Notes: generated by a model not told the origin, from the sequence alone. Counted from the stretch's first letter, positions 1 through 8,472 are shown. The stretch is 64,000 bases of DNA from Acidimicrobiia bacterium (GCA_020637365.1 JACJWE010000002.1:682001-746000), one strand, 5' to 3'. Translations and numbers: made by a program.

Positions 1-1
1 C

Positions 2-451
2 ATTGCATCCCGACCGCAGCGATCGGTACGCGTCAACGTCGGCGACCTCGAACTTCTCGGTCAGCTCGCTTCACCCGATCTGTACGCCCCTCGCCACGAT
101 GCAGTGCTGGTCGGTCGGCGATCGACGCAGATGGTCAATTCGTGGATGCGACCCCGTTCGGTCGACAGCACGTTGTGGGTGCATCCCGACGATGCGCAAC
201 GGTGGAACCTTGTCGACGGTTGCCGTGCAGAGGTGAAATCGGACACGGGCTCCGTTGAGGTGCCCATCTCCATCAACGACGCGGTGGCTCGCGGCGTCGT
301 CAGCTATCCGCATGGGTTTGGGAACAAGTCGCCCGACCATCCGCATTCGGTCAACATCAATGGGCTGATCAGTTCGGCGCCATCGGCGAAGGACCCCATC
401 TCTGGAGCATCGTTTCTCGATGGCTATCCCGTGACGGTGAGCCGCCTCTGA
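2..451 (+). CDS. Molybdopterin oxidoreductase, C-terminal fragment (truncated by window edge)
   Basis: The reading frame is open from the first bases, so the gene begins before the window. The visible ~149 residues look like the molydopterin-dinucleotide-binding domain that closes formate dehydrogenase, nitrate reductase and thiosulfate reductase type enzymes: an 'R..QMVNSWM' segment, then a beta-barrel stretch (LWVHPDDAQRW, VEVPISINDAV) and the 'GVVSYPHGFG' loop. Such enzymes bind a bis-MGD cofactor and transfer electrons to or from small substrates. The catalytic and Fe-S domains lie outside the window, so substrate and cellular location cannot be judged. Confidence 0.75.
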   Translation: MASRPQRSVRVNVGDLELLGQLASPDLYAPRHDAVLVGRRSTQMVNSWMRPRSVDSTLWVHPDDAQRWNLVDGCRAEVKSDTGSVEVPISINDAVARGVVSYPHGFGNKSPDHPHSVNINGLISSAPSAKDPISGASFLDGYPVTVSRL

Positions 452-499
452 CACACCACCTTGGCAGCCGCACCGATTCGTTCGGATACAGACGCGCCT

Positions 500-540
500 G
501 AGGGCGGAGACACCGAAAGAAGAACGATGGTTCCGCCCTC
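500..540. terminator. Stem-loop between convergent genes
   Basis: GAGGGCGGA at 500-508 pairs perfectly with TCCGCCCTC at 532-540 around a 23-nt loop. It lies between the end of the molybdopterin oxidoreductase and the end of the convergent P450 gene, where a bidirectional terminator would be expected. There is no U-run and the loop is long, so the call is tentative. Confidence 0.4.
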
Positions 541-619
541 TCTGAGGAGCGTAGGCCTGTGTAGCTCGCCCGCAGCAGGCCCGCCTTGTCGCTGCGCTCG
601 TCGCAGAGCGCAAACGGCG

Positions 620-1912
620 CTACTTGACTTTGTAGGTAATCGGTAGGTGCTTGACGCCTGAGACGAAGTGCGCCTCGGCCCATTGAGCGTCACCGGCATA
701 GGCGAAGTCGGTAAACCGGTCAAACATGCGGGGAATGAAGGTCCGCAGCTCACGTCGGGCGTAGTGCGAACCCAGGCAGTAGTGCTTGCCGACCCCGAAG
801 CTCAAGATTCGTTCGAGTCCGGGGCGACGAATGTCGAACTTCATGCCGTTCTGGAAGACGCGTTCGTCGCGGTTGGCCGCAGGATACGACAGCAACACGG
901 CTTCACCTGCAGGGATATCCAGTTCGCCGATCGTGATGTCCTCTTGAGCGAACCGCAGAAAGTGACGGACCGGAGAAGTCCAGCGGAACATCTCTTCGGC
1001 CGCGTTCAGGGTCAGGCTCGGGTCGGCTGACAGATCCGCGAGTTGATCGGGGTTGGCGAGTAGCGCTTGAAGGCCTCCCGACAGGGCGAATGAGGTGGTG
1101 TCGTGGCCAGCGGTTGCAACGATGATGTAGTACCAGAGCCGTTCGATGTCGCCCATTGGACAACCATCGATCTCGCCGTTCGCGATCACGCTGGCGAGGT
1201 CTTCGGTCGGGACCTCACGACGCTTGTTGGTCAGATCCGCGAAGTACATGACGAACTGCATCACCGTCTCGAACAGCTTCTGTTCGGGATGGTCGGTGTC
1301 GCCACCAAACTCTGGATCGGAGGCACCGAAGAGGCCTTGGGTCAGCTCCAACATGAGCCGTTCATCTTCTTTGGGTACGCCGAAAATACTCATGATGACC
1401 CGCAGCGTGAACGGCTGTGCGACGTCAGATGCGAAGTCGCATTCCCCACCCATCTGAGCCATGAGTTCGATGTACTCGTCGGCGATGACGTCGATATCTT
1501 CGCTGCGACGTTTCACTTCGGATGGGCGGAACCAGTCGCTGGTCACACCCCGGTATTGGGTGTGCTCCTCACCGTCCATGTGGACGAGGGTTTTCGGTAC
1601 GGGAATGCCGCGCTCGATCATCCATTGGAGGGATTCGATCGGGGCGAGCACCGAGGCGAGCGTGTTCCACATCACATCGGAACGGCGGCTCGCTTCAAAA
1701 ACGTCGGCGTGCCGGGTGAGCGCCCAAAACGGGGTGAAGCCGCGCGGTTCGACCCTGATCGGCGGCTCATTGCGCAGCTCTTCGGCCTGTTCGTGCCAGG
1801 CGGTCATATCGGCCCACGTGGTCGGGTCGATGAAGATCTTTCCTCGCGGGTCACTGTCCAGGACGATTTCGTCCATCTGTTGAGAAAGCGGAATGGTCGT
1901 TGGCTCGGTCAT
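620..1912 (-). CDS. Cytochrome P450
   Basis: Soluble bacterial P450 of 430 residues, a haem-thiolate monooxygenase needing ferredoxin and ferredoxin reductase partners, none of which is next to it. The I-helix oxygen-binding motif is AGHDTTS, the K-helix ExxR is EEMFR, and the haem loop is FGVGKHYCLG with the ligand at about Cys379. The open frame extends upstream to 2101, but the family N-terminus and a GAGGA ribosome site 8 nt before the ATG at 1912 favour this start. Substrate is unknown. The neighbourhood (acyl-CoA dehydrogenase, DUF2236 protein, Lcp) fits hydroxylation of a terpenoid, sterol or alkyl compound, but that is inference. Confidence 0.92.
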   Translation of the reverse strand: MTEPTTIPLSQQMDEIVLDSDPRGKIFIDPTTWADMTAWHEQAEELRNEPPIRVEPRGFTPFWALTRHADVFEASRRSDVMWNTLASVLAPIESLQWMIERGIPVPKTLVHMDGEEHTQYRGVTSDWFRPSEVKRRSEDIDVIADEYIELMAQMGGECDFASDVAQPFTLRVIMSIFGVPKEDERLMLELTQGLFGASDPEFGGDTDHPEQKLFETVMQFVMYFADLTNKRREVPTEDLASVIANGEIDGCPMGDIERLWYYIIVATAGHDTTSFALSGGLQALLANPDQLADLSADPSLTLNAAEEMFRWTSPVRHFLRFAQEDITIGELDIPAGEAVLLSYPAANRDERVFQNGMKFDIRRPGLERILSFGVGKHYCLGSHYARRELRTFIPRMFDRFTDFAYAGDAQWAEAHFVSGVKHLPITYKVK

Positions 1913-2286
1913 AGCTGGATCCTCGCTGCAGTTCGAAAGTGCCAAGGGAACGGATGAACGGGCACTGTGGGTTGGCTGCCGTCGGCAAAAGAAGCGACAT
2001 CGAGACACCTCTGACGTGGTAAAACGCCTTTGGGCCGCAACGTTTGGACGGGGCCACACCGTATGGGGCCGTACAATAGTGCCGGAATGTCCCACTTTCA
2101 CGAAGTTGCCTCACCGCCTGGTCAAAGGTGTGCACCTGTGCGTGGCGGGTCTTGCCGAAGCGCTGTGTGGCTCGTGTGGACAAAGTCGTCGCTTGAACGG
2201 CTACTTGGTTCATCGACACGAGTTCATTGAAGTGGACGAGCGTTCGGACGGGCGATCACCCTCGGTGATCGGGTAAAACAGGCGCC
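1913..2286. promoter_or_regulatory. Divergent intergenic region with inverted repeat and yaaA -10 box
   Basis: This 374-bp gap separates the divergent P450 and yaaA genes and holds no credible coding region. CGATCACC (2253-2260) and GGTGATCG (2264-2271) form a perfect 8-bp inverted repeat with a 3-nt gap. It is followed at once by TAAAAC (2274-2279), a -10-like hexamer 7 nt before the yaaA ATG. The repeat overlaps the spacer of the putative promoter, so it could be an operator. No convincing -35 box is visible. Confidence 0.4.
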
Positions 2287-3069
2287 ATGTTGGTTGTTGT
2301 CTCGCCTGCCAAGTCACTCGACTTCGAGTCACCGCTCGCGACGCCTATGTACACCATGCCTCGGCAGCTTGAACGTTCCGAGGCGCTGGTCGGGATCATG
2401 GCGCGCAAGTCGCCTAGTGACATCGCGACGCTTATGTCGATCTCTCCGACCCTTGCCGAGCTCAACTTTGAGCGCTTCCAAGAGTGGACGGTCCCCTTTG
2501 AACCGGACAACGCTCGTCAAGCGGTCTTGGCCTTTGACGGCGATGTGTATCGAGGGCTCGACGCGGCGCACCGCTTTGACCAGGGCGACTTTGAATACAG
2601 CCAGCGGGTGTTGCGCATCTTGTCGGGGCTGTACGGAGTGCTCCGCCCGCTCGACCTGATCCAGCCGTACCGCCTCGAGATGGGCACCAAGCTCAAGACG
2701 GACCGCGGAGCCAACCTCTACCAGTTTTGGGGTGAACAGCTCACCGACATGCTCAACGACGATATGGCTGGCTCACCTGGTGAAGCGGTGCTCATCAACC
2801 TCGCCTCGAAGGAATACTTCACCGCGGTGGATCTCGACGATCTAGACGCTCCCGTGGTGTCACCGAAGTTCCTCGACAGTCGCGATGGTGGCACGTTCCG
2901 CATCGTCAGCTTCTATGCCAAACGGGCACGTGGCGAGATGGCGGGCTGGATCGTGTCGGACCGGATCACCAAGGTCGAAAATCTCAAGGCATTCACCGGT
3001 ATGGGGTATCGGTACTGCGCGGACCGCTCAACAGCGACCGAACCCGTCTTCACGCGGGTGAACACCTGA
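2287..3069 (+). CDS. yaaA: Peroxide stress protein YaaA (DUF328)
   Basis: YaaA family protein of 260 residues, the usual length. It starts with the characteristic 'VVSPAKSLDFE' and contains 'FDGDVYRGLDA', 'LSGLYGVLRPLD', 'PYRLEMGTKL' and 'INLASKEYF' blocks. In E. coli YaaA lowers intracellular free iron during H2O2 stress and thereby limits Fenton damage; homologues bind DNA through a helix-hairpin-helix-like fold. It is a cytosolic single gene here. The ATG sits 7 nt after a TAAAAC hexamer with little room for a ribosome site, suggesting a near-leaderless message. It faces mycothione reductase, a second redox-defence gene, tail to tail. Confidence 0.9.
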   Translation: MLVVVSPAKSLDFESPLATPMYTMPRQLERSEALVGIMARKSPSDIATLMSISPTLAELNFERFQEWTVPFEPDNARQAVLAFDGDVYRGLDAAHRFDQGDFEYSQRVLRILSGLYGVLRPLDLIQPYRLEMGTKLKTDRGANLYQFWGEQLTDMLNDDMAGSPGEAVLINLASKEYFTAVDLDDLDAPVVSPKFLDSRDGGTFRIVSFYAKRARGEMAGWIVSDRITKVENLKAFTGMGYRYCADRSTATEPVFTRVNT

Positions 3070-3100
3070 GGACGCTGCGGTCCCGGCTCATCGCAGCGCA

Positions 3101-4563
3101 TCACGGTTGCTCACGGACTGCCGATGTGTCGGGGATGTGGTGACCTACGGTTTCGGAATCGGTGTTGGTCGCGGGATGGATCACGTCATCGGCTCCTTGT
3201 TCAAGCAGGCCGAGCAGCGCGTTTTCCACGACCTCGGACAGCGCCGGGTGGATCCAGAGCTGTCCCCGTGCCATCTGGAGAATGGTCGATCCCAGACGCA
3301 TCCCTTGAACGAGCAACTGAACCAGGATCGAGGCATGGTTGCCGACGATGTGAGCGCCGAGGAGTCGTTCACCCGTTTGGTCGGCGAGCAGTTTGGCAAA
3401 GCTGGTCGTGTCTTCGGCGGCCCACCCGTAGGCAACATCGCCGTAGCGTTGTGTGACCACCCGGTACGGCACTCCGGCACGGATGAGTTCTTGTTCGGTT
3501 GCGCCCACCGTCCCCACCTGTGGACTGGTGAACACGGCATAGGGCACCGCTGAGTAGTCCATCGTTTTGAGATTGTCGGGGTTGACGATGTTGTGGGCGA
3601 CCACGCGGGCTTCCGCATTAGCAACGTGTTTGAGTTGGAGGTTCGTCGTCACGTCGCCGGTGCCCAGACGCCAGCAACGTTGGTCGCCATGGTCGCGTTG
3701 GTCACGACGTAGCCGTCGTCGTCCACGACGATCCCCGCTGCAGCGAGGTTGAGGTCGGCCGTGGACGGGTGCCGACCGGTGGCGACCAGCAACATGTCGC
3801 CGACGACGGCTCGACCGCGGGCGTCGACGATGATCTCGCCGCTTTCGGCCTGGTCAATGCGTCCGGTGTCGCACTCGAGGATCACGTTGAAGCGCTCCGA
3901 GAGTTGTTCGGTCACGGCCTGAGCGATCGATCGATCGGTGCGTGCGAGCAACCGGGGACCCCGGGTGAGAATGGTGACCTCAGCACCCAACGAACCAAAG
4001 ATGTGAGCCATTTCGCAGGCGATGAAGCCGCCTCCGAGGATCACCAAGCGCTTCGGTACCGATGCGATGCGCATGATCGTGTCCGACGTTTCGTACCGGA
4101 CGTGAGCGAGGCCGGGAACGTCTGGAATGGATGCGGAGGCGCCGGTTGCGATGATGATCTGATCGGCCGTGATGGTCGAGGTGGTCGCGTCGTGTGACAC
4201 CTCGATGGTCTTTGGGCCGACGAACCGAGCGGTACCGTCGAAGACCGACCAGTTCTCGAGCTGGTGCCGGTAACGTTCACCCGCGGGAGGGATCGGATCG
4301 ATCCGCCCAAAGATCCGGTCGCGTATGTCGGTCCATCGGACCGAGTCGAGCGTGATATCTAAACCAAACGGCGCAGCGTGTTCACTTTCGTACGCGATGT
4401 TTGCGGTATGGACGTACATTTTGGTCGGGATGCACCCGACGTTTAGGCAGGTACCACCGAACAGATTGCGTTCCACTATCGCGATCTTGAGGTGATCGTG
4501 TTCGGGGCCGATCACGCTGTTGCCAGATCCTGCGCCGATGATGATCAGATCAAAATGCTCCAT
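3101..4563 (-). CDS. mtr: Mycothione reductase, reading frame interrupted by a -1 shift
   Basis: FAD/NADPH disulfide reductase that reduces mycothiol disulfide, the actinobacterial glutathione substitute. The N-terminal part (4563 to about 3660) has the FAD motif 'IIGAGSGN', the redox disulfide GGTCLNVGCIPTKM (Cys39/Cys44) and the NADPH motif 'VILGGGFIACE'. The dimer domain (about 3660 to 3101) has the His-Glu pair in 'HPALSEVVENALLGL'. The halves are in different frames: the first ends 'GVWAPAT-stop' where the family has 'GVxALGDV', and 'GDVTTNLQLKHVAN' continues in the next frame. One base missing near 3657-3663 (CC instead of CCC on the + strand) would restore one protein of about 487 residues. 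The start at 4563 is chosen because a GGACGG site precedes it; an in-frame ATG at 4605 lacks one. Confidence 0.85.
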
Positions 4564-4802
4564 ACCGTCCGTCCATGCCGTTTCCCGACTTTGACCCTCC
4601 GACATTGTGGGTGCAAGAGGTGGCGGGTGTGTGAAACTCAACCTACGGATCGCCATGGTAGGTGGCGCGGCCGAACCGACTCGGCGAATCTGCGGTCACG
4701 CTCCATGCGGTTCAGCCGAAAGGCAACGCTACGGATCTTGCCGCATAGGCGTACCCTCTAAGGTTTTCACCGGCCGTTCTGGGGAGAGCCAAAGGAGCCG
4801 CT

Positions 4803-5963
4803 GTGGCGCGCAACATTTATACGACCGACGAGTTGGAGGCGATCCGCCAACAGACGATGGCGTTTGTCGAGGGCCAGGTCGTGCCATTCGGTGACTCGTG
4901 GGAGGCCGAGGGCAAAGTCCCCCGTTCGGTCCTGCGTCATATGGGATCGCTTGGGATGTTGAGCCTGAGGGTCCCTGAAGCCCTTGGCGGTATCGGGTTG
5001 GGGCCGCTTGCATCGGCGACCTTCGCTGAAGCCTTGGGTTCGTCCACCTACGCCGGCTTTGACGTCACGGTTTTGGTCCACACCGACATGGCGGCCCCGC
5101 ACCTGCTGAATTCGGGTAGCCCCGAACAGTTGGAACGATGGCTTCCGTCGGTCATGTCTGGTGAGACCATTTTGTCGATCGGTGTGACCGAACCCGATGC
5201 CGGTTCTGACGTCGCGGGTATCCGTTCGAGCGCGGTCAAGGACGGGGACGGTTGGCGGATCAACGGCACCAAGATGTTCATCACAAATGCGGTCTACGGC
5301 GACCTGACGATCGTGGCGGCGCGGACCGATCCCGACGCCCGGTACGGAATTTCTATGTTCCTCGTGCCCGCGGGAACCGAAGGTTTCACCGTCGCCAAGA
5401 AGCTCGACAAGCATGGGTGGCTGTGTTCGGACACCGCAGAGCTGGTCCTCGACGATGTGTGGGTGTCCGACGATCAGCTGCTCGGTACGGTGCATCGCGG
5501 CTTCTATGAGACGATGCGCAACTTCCAGAACGAGCGCATGGTGCTGGTCGCGATGGGCGTCGGCGCGGCACAGCGAGCCATCGACATCACCAACGCGTAT
5601 ACCCAAGAACGTCAAGCCTTTGGCGGAACGCTGTACGACCAGGGCGCCATCCGTCAGAGGATGGCGATGAATCAAGCGCGTCTCGATGCCGTTCGCGCAG
5701 GGATGTATCACGCCGCATGGTTGGGCGAGGATGGTCAGGACAACGTCAAGGAGATGTCGGGGGTCAAAGCCTTTGGCGCTGAGGTGATCAACCAGATCAT
5801 GTACGACTGCGTTCAGTTCCACGGCGGTATGGGCTACATCCGAGAAACGACGGTGGAGCGGATGTACCGCGATGCCCGGATCCTTCCCATCGGCGGAGGA
5901 GCGACCGAAGTCATGTTGGAAGAGGTCGCCAAGCGATCCATGATCGGATCGTCGGTCGGCTAG
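4803..5963 (+). CDS. Acyl-CoA dehydrogenase (isovaleryl-CoA-dehydrogenase-like active site)
   Basis: FAD enzyme of 386 residues that desaturates an acyl-CoA at alpha-beta and passes electrons to ETF. Domains are in normal order: N-terminal helical, middle beta ('SIGVTEPDAGSDVAG', 'WRINGTKMFITN'), and C-terminal four-helix bundle ('QERQAFGG', 'QFHGGMGYIRE', 'RMYRDARI'). At the usual catalytic Glu position (EGT in short-chain enzymes) it has Gly (IGGGATE). A Glu lies in 'FQNERMVL' (about residue 244), matching helix-G Glu254 of isovaleryl-CoA dehydrogenase. It starts at GTG 4803, preceded by AAAGGAG. It stands alone, without ETF or hydratase genes beside it. Substrate is not determined; a branched acyl-CoA is plausible. 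Confidence 0.9.
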   Translation: MARNIYTTDELEAIRQQTMAFVEGQVVPFGDSWEAEGKVPRSVLRHMGSLGMLSLRVPEALGGIGLGPLASATFAEALGSSTYAGFDVTVLVHTDMAAPHLLNSGSPEQLERWLPSVMSGETILSIGVTEPDAGSDVAGIRSSAVKDGDGWRINGTKMFITNAVYGDLTIVAARTDPDARYGISMFLVPAGTEGFTVAKKLDKHGWLCSDTAELVLDDVWVSDDQLLGTVHRGFYETMRNFQNERMVLVAMGVGAAQRAIDITNAYTQERQAFGGTLYDQGAIRQRMAMNQARLDAVRAGMYHAAWLGEDGQDNVKEMSGVKAFGAEVINQIMYDCVQFHGGMGYIRETTVERMYRDARILPIGGGATEVMLEEVAKRSMIGSSVG

Positions 5964-6282
5964 ATACCTACTTCGCGGAAATGCGCCAATGCGCTCGCGA
6001 AAGTTCGACGTTTCGCTGTGTGGATAACCGTGTTAGCCTGTCGCCACGAGTTGGGGTCGCTAGCAGTGTGCCGGGATCGTCGTACGGGGGACGATATTTA
6101 ACTACTGCCGATTCGCGTTGGCAGTGGCCTAAGCCCGGCACACGCGCGATTTCCCCGGTGCGCCCTCTTCGTCGGCGGATGTGGCCTTCGGCCTGCCTCA
6201 GCCCCCGTCACCCCGTTCCCGCTGCGTTAGGCAGGCTTCTCCGACCACGTGCCCCTGCCCGGAGCGGGCCGTAACGAGGTCT
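5964..6282. other. Convergent intergenic region carrying a folded three-way-junction element
   Basis: A 319-bp gap between two convergent genes without a credible coding region. A 10-bp perfect outer stem (GTGTGCCGGG 6066-6075 with CCCGGCACAC 6134-6143) encloses two 6-bp hairpins: ATCGTC/GACGAT (6076-6081/6090-6095) and ACTGCC/GGCAGT (6104-6109/6120-6125). The 8-nt joins between them are ATTTAACT and GGCCTAAG. A TAnnnT hexamer (TAGCCT, 6034-6039) with TTTCGC 17 bp upstream could start a short transcript around 6046. It matches no RNA family I can name. It could be a small RNA, a structured 3' end, or a repetitive palindromic element. Confidence 0.5.
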
Positions 6283-6945
6283 TCAACCGGCCTGGTCACG
6301 TTGGCTGACCATGTCAAGGTCCACCGTCAGCAGCGACCGCACAACCGACGTCAGTCGAGCGCGACTCTCGGCGGTCCCATCCCACAATGAGGTTGGTGTC
6401 GGTGTGAGCACCGCTGAGAGGGCGAGCCGGATGAGCACTTCCCCGACCACCCGCGTTTGTGCCATAGGAAGCTCTGGTGATTCCGCGGCTGCTACCGCGG
6501 CAAGGGAATCGATGGCGACCGCCATGAGCGGACCGGCTTCGACCGAAAACAGTGGGATGAGATGTTCCGGGTCGCTATCGAGGAGCCGACCGAGCATCGA
6601 TCGCCTGACGAGGGCAACACCTTGGATCAACCCCTCGACGACCCGTTCGGCAACATCGGGGAGGTCGCGTACTCGCCGCGCGAGCGCCGGAAACATCTCA
6701 GAGATCTCAAATGCTAGGGCCGCGTGAACGAGGTCGTCGCGATCGCCAAAGCGGCGATACAGCGTCGTCCGGCCAACGTTGGTCTTGTTGACCACGTCGT
6801 CGATGGTCCACCCACGCAGGCCCGAGTCGTCCATGAGCGAGGTGACGCACCGAAGCACCACGACGTCACGCTCGGCCATCTGGGCGGTGCCCGACATCTC
6901 GGCGAGAACCGAATCGATCGTGAGCTGTGGGATCTTTCGTGCCAT
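6283..6945 (-). CDS. TetR family transcriptional regulator
   Basis: Protein of 220 residues with an N-terminal TetR helix-turn-helix ('WTIDDVVNKTNVGRTTLYRR', about residues 46-66) and a variable helical ligand-binding half rich in Leu and Ala. It lies 48 nt downstream of the DUF2236 gene on the same strand, so the two are probably co-transcribed. The perfect inverted repeat over the promoter of that gene (7909-7936) is a good candidate for its operator, making this an autoregulated local repressor. The ligand is unknown, probably the substrate or product of the DUF2236 enzyme. Confidence 0.88.
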   Translation of the reverse strand: MARKIPQLTIDSVLAEMSGTAQMAERDVVVLRCVTSLMDDSGLRGWTIDDVVNKTNVGRTTLYRRFGDRDDLVHAALAFEISEMFPALARRVRDLPDVAERVVEGLIQGVALVRRSMLGRLLDSDPEHLIPLFSVEAGPLMAVAIDSLAAVAAAESPELPMAQTRVVGEVLIRLALSAVLTPTPTSLWDGTAESRARLTSVVRSLLTVDLDMVSQRDQAG

Positions 6946-6993
6946 AGCAGTTATCGCGGTCGTCGAGTTGGGTCGCTGAACAGGTGCTCGCAG

Positions 6994-7917
6994 TCAGGCG
7001 GCCTCGACCGTCGTGTCGGTCTCGATCGCGTCGAGCTTGCGTTCGATGCGCTCGCGTTGACGCCCGCTGAGCCCCTGTGGTCCCCAACGGAGCCATTCGG
7101 GAGTGAACCGCCAGGTGCGACGGATCAATTGTCGTAACACACCGAGTTCTACCTGATTTTCGATCGTCCAGGGAAGCCCGAAGCGGTCACGGACAACCGG
7201 CGGCATGCCGCCGAGTGCGGTGAGCCGAAAGATCGGTGTGAGGACATACTTCTGAAAGGGCTGAGTCCAGGACGGCAAGATGTTCAGATCCGCCGAGCCG
7301 TTCAACGCGATGTCGAAGGCTCGATCGGCGGCGGGTGTCATCTCGAGTACCGAGGTACAGACCTCAGACCATTTGGTGACAAACGCCGCATGGTCGGGCG
7401 GGACGGGTGCCATCGACACGTCATAGCGTCGATACCACTCGACGCCCTCGCGGTACAACTGCTCTTTGAGCGGCAGATGCATGCGCGTTCGTGAGTAGTG
7501 CTCGGCAACTTCGTGGACGCTGTACTGAAAGGTCGCATGTGCGAACCAATAGGTCTCTGGGTCGAGCGCGTCGAAGGGGCGTCCTAGGTAGTCGACCCCA
7601 TTGATGCGTCGGTGATGGTTGCGAACCTTGCGCCCTGCCCGCTCGGCTGGTTCGCCCGGCGCTTCGAAGATGACCGCCATGATCTGGGGAAGGGAGCGAA
7701 AGATCCGGTCCCAAGGGTCTTCAAAAAAGTTGGAATGACCAACGACACCTGCGCCGATTCCGGGGTGCATGAGCTGGAGGAGGCCCGCTGCCAGCCCGGT
7801 CAGGCCCATTCGTTGATCGGCGAAGCGCCATAGCAAGGAGTCCGAGGTCAAGGCCAGTGGAGGAAAAATCTCCGCACGGTCCGCCGGGATGGGTTGAGTC
7901 ACGTCGACTTGGTACAT
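6994..7917 (-). CDS. DUF2236 / oxygenase MpaB family protein
   Basis: 307-residue protein of the DUF2236 group, which includes fungal MpaB (oxidative cleavage of a farnesyl chain) and, more distantly, bacterial latex-clearing proteins. Typical features are 'GLTGLAAGLLQLMHPGIGAGV', 'IFRSLPQIMAVIFE', 'VRNHHRRINGVD', 'WFAHATFQYSV' and the C-terminal 'TPEWLRWGPQG'. The family is thought to bind haem and use O2; that is established for some members and inferred here. The ATG at 7917 is only 9 nt after a TACAAT -10 box and has no ribosome site, so the message is probably leaderless. The frame runs further upstream but the extension does not resemble the family. Co-directional with the TetR gene 48 nt downstream. 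Confidence 0.85.
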   Translation of the reverse strand: MYQVDVTQPIPADRAEIFPPLALTSDSLLWRFADQRMGLTGLAAGLLQLMHPGIGAGVVGHSNFFEDPWDRIFRSLPQIMAVIFEAPGEPAERAGRKVRNHHRRINGVDYLGRPFDALDPETYWFAHATFQYSVHEVAEHYSRTRMHLPLKEQLYREGVEWYRRYDVSMAPVPPDHAAFVTKWSEVCTSVLEMTPAADRAFDIALNGSADLNILPSWTQPFQKYVLTPIFRLTALGGMPPVVRDRFGLPWTIENQVELGVLRQLIRRTWRFTPEWLRWGPQGLSGRQRERIERKLDAIETDTTVEAA

Positions 7918-7936
7918 AAGACGAACATTGTACCAA
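7909..7936 (-). promoter_or_regulatory. Promoter/operator of the DUF2236-TetR operon
   Basis: TTGGTACA (7909-7916) and TGTACCAA (7929-7936) form a perfect 8-bp inverted repeat with a 12-bp gap. Read on the minus strand, the upstream arm contains TACAAT (7932 to 7927), a good -10 box, and the downstream arm overlaps the ATG. A bound dimer would block both polymerase and a leaderless start. The obvious candidate binder is the TetR protein encoded downstream. Confidence 0.65.
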
Positions 7937-7945
7937 GGATCTGAG

Positions 7946-7986
7946 GGGTGCTCGGACGCCTGCCCGCCGAGCGCCGCCGAGCACCC
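7946..7986 (-). terminator. Stem-loop after msrB
   Basis: GGGTGCTCGG (7946-7955) pairs perfectly with CCGAGCACCC (7977-7986) around a 21-nt loop, just past the msrB stop and before the next promoter on the same strand. No U-run follows. Confidence 0.45.
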
Positions 7987-8000
7987 GAAGAGGGCGCGGA

Positions 8001-8402
8001 TCAGTCGGTCTTGGACTCTAGGTTCAGTGCCGCAGAGTTCATGCAGAAGCGCTCGCCCGTGGGGCGCGGGCCGTCGGGAAAGACGTGGCCAAGGTGTGCG
8101 TCGCATTTGGCGCATCTCGCTTCGACACGGAGCATGCCGTGGCTCCGATCTTCGACACGTGTGACCCGGTCGTCGTCGATGGCTTGATAGAACGACGGCC
8201 AGCCCGTTCCGGAGTCGAACTTGGTGTCACTTTCGAACAGTGGTGTGTCGCAGACGACGCACCGGTAGGTGCCCGGAGTCTTGGTGTCCCAGTACGCGCC
8301 GGTGAACGCCCGTTCCGTGGCGGCCTCTTGGGTGACGGCAAATTGCTCGGCCGTCAGACGATCTTTGAGACCGTCGGCTGAAGCCTCATCATGTGAATGC
8401 AT
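8001..8402 (-). CDS. msrB: Peptide methionine-R-sulfoxide reductase MsrB
   Basis: Repairs the R epimer of methionine sulfoxide using thioredoxin. The 133-residue protein has two zinc CxxC pairs (Cys48/Cys51 in 'CVVC', Cys97/Cys100 in 'CAKC'), the 'GWPSF' block, 'HLGHVFPDGP', and the catalytic 'RFCMNS' with Cys120. The open frame runs back to 8627, but the ATG at 8402 has a GAGGA site 9 nt upstream and gives the normal family length. It follows msrA by 70 nt on the same strand, so both epimers would be repaired by one operon. Confidence 0.93.
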   Translation of the reverse strand: MHSHDEASADGLKDRLTAEQFAVTQEAATERAFTGAYWDTKTPGTYRCVVCDTPLFESDTKFDSGTGWPSFYQAIDDDRVTRVEDRSHGMLRVEARCAKCDAHLGHVFPDGPRPTGERFCMNSAALNLESKTD

Positions 8403-8472
8403 ATCTCGTGTCCTCGCCGTGGTTTCCGTGGTTGACCGACGCCCGGTCGTTGCGCCGGACATGGTGTTCGCC

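Noticed and set aside
1103..1957. 284-codon plus-strand frame opposite the P450
   Set aside because: Entire frame is complementary to the P450 coding sequence and resembles no family.
4767..5822. 351-codon open frame on the minus strand
   Set aside because: It lies fully antisense to the acyl-CoA dehydrogenase, has no domain or ribosome site and is rich in His/Arg/Asp as expected from a shadow frame.
6066..6143. Purine-type or c-di-GMP riboswitch
   Set aside because: Stem lengths and junction sequences do not fit: the purine aptamer needs specific junction and loop-loop sequences that are missing, and the GEMM core bases are absent. It also has no downstream gene on a suitable strand within reach.
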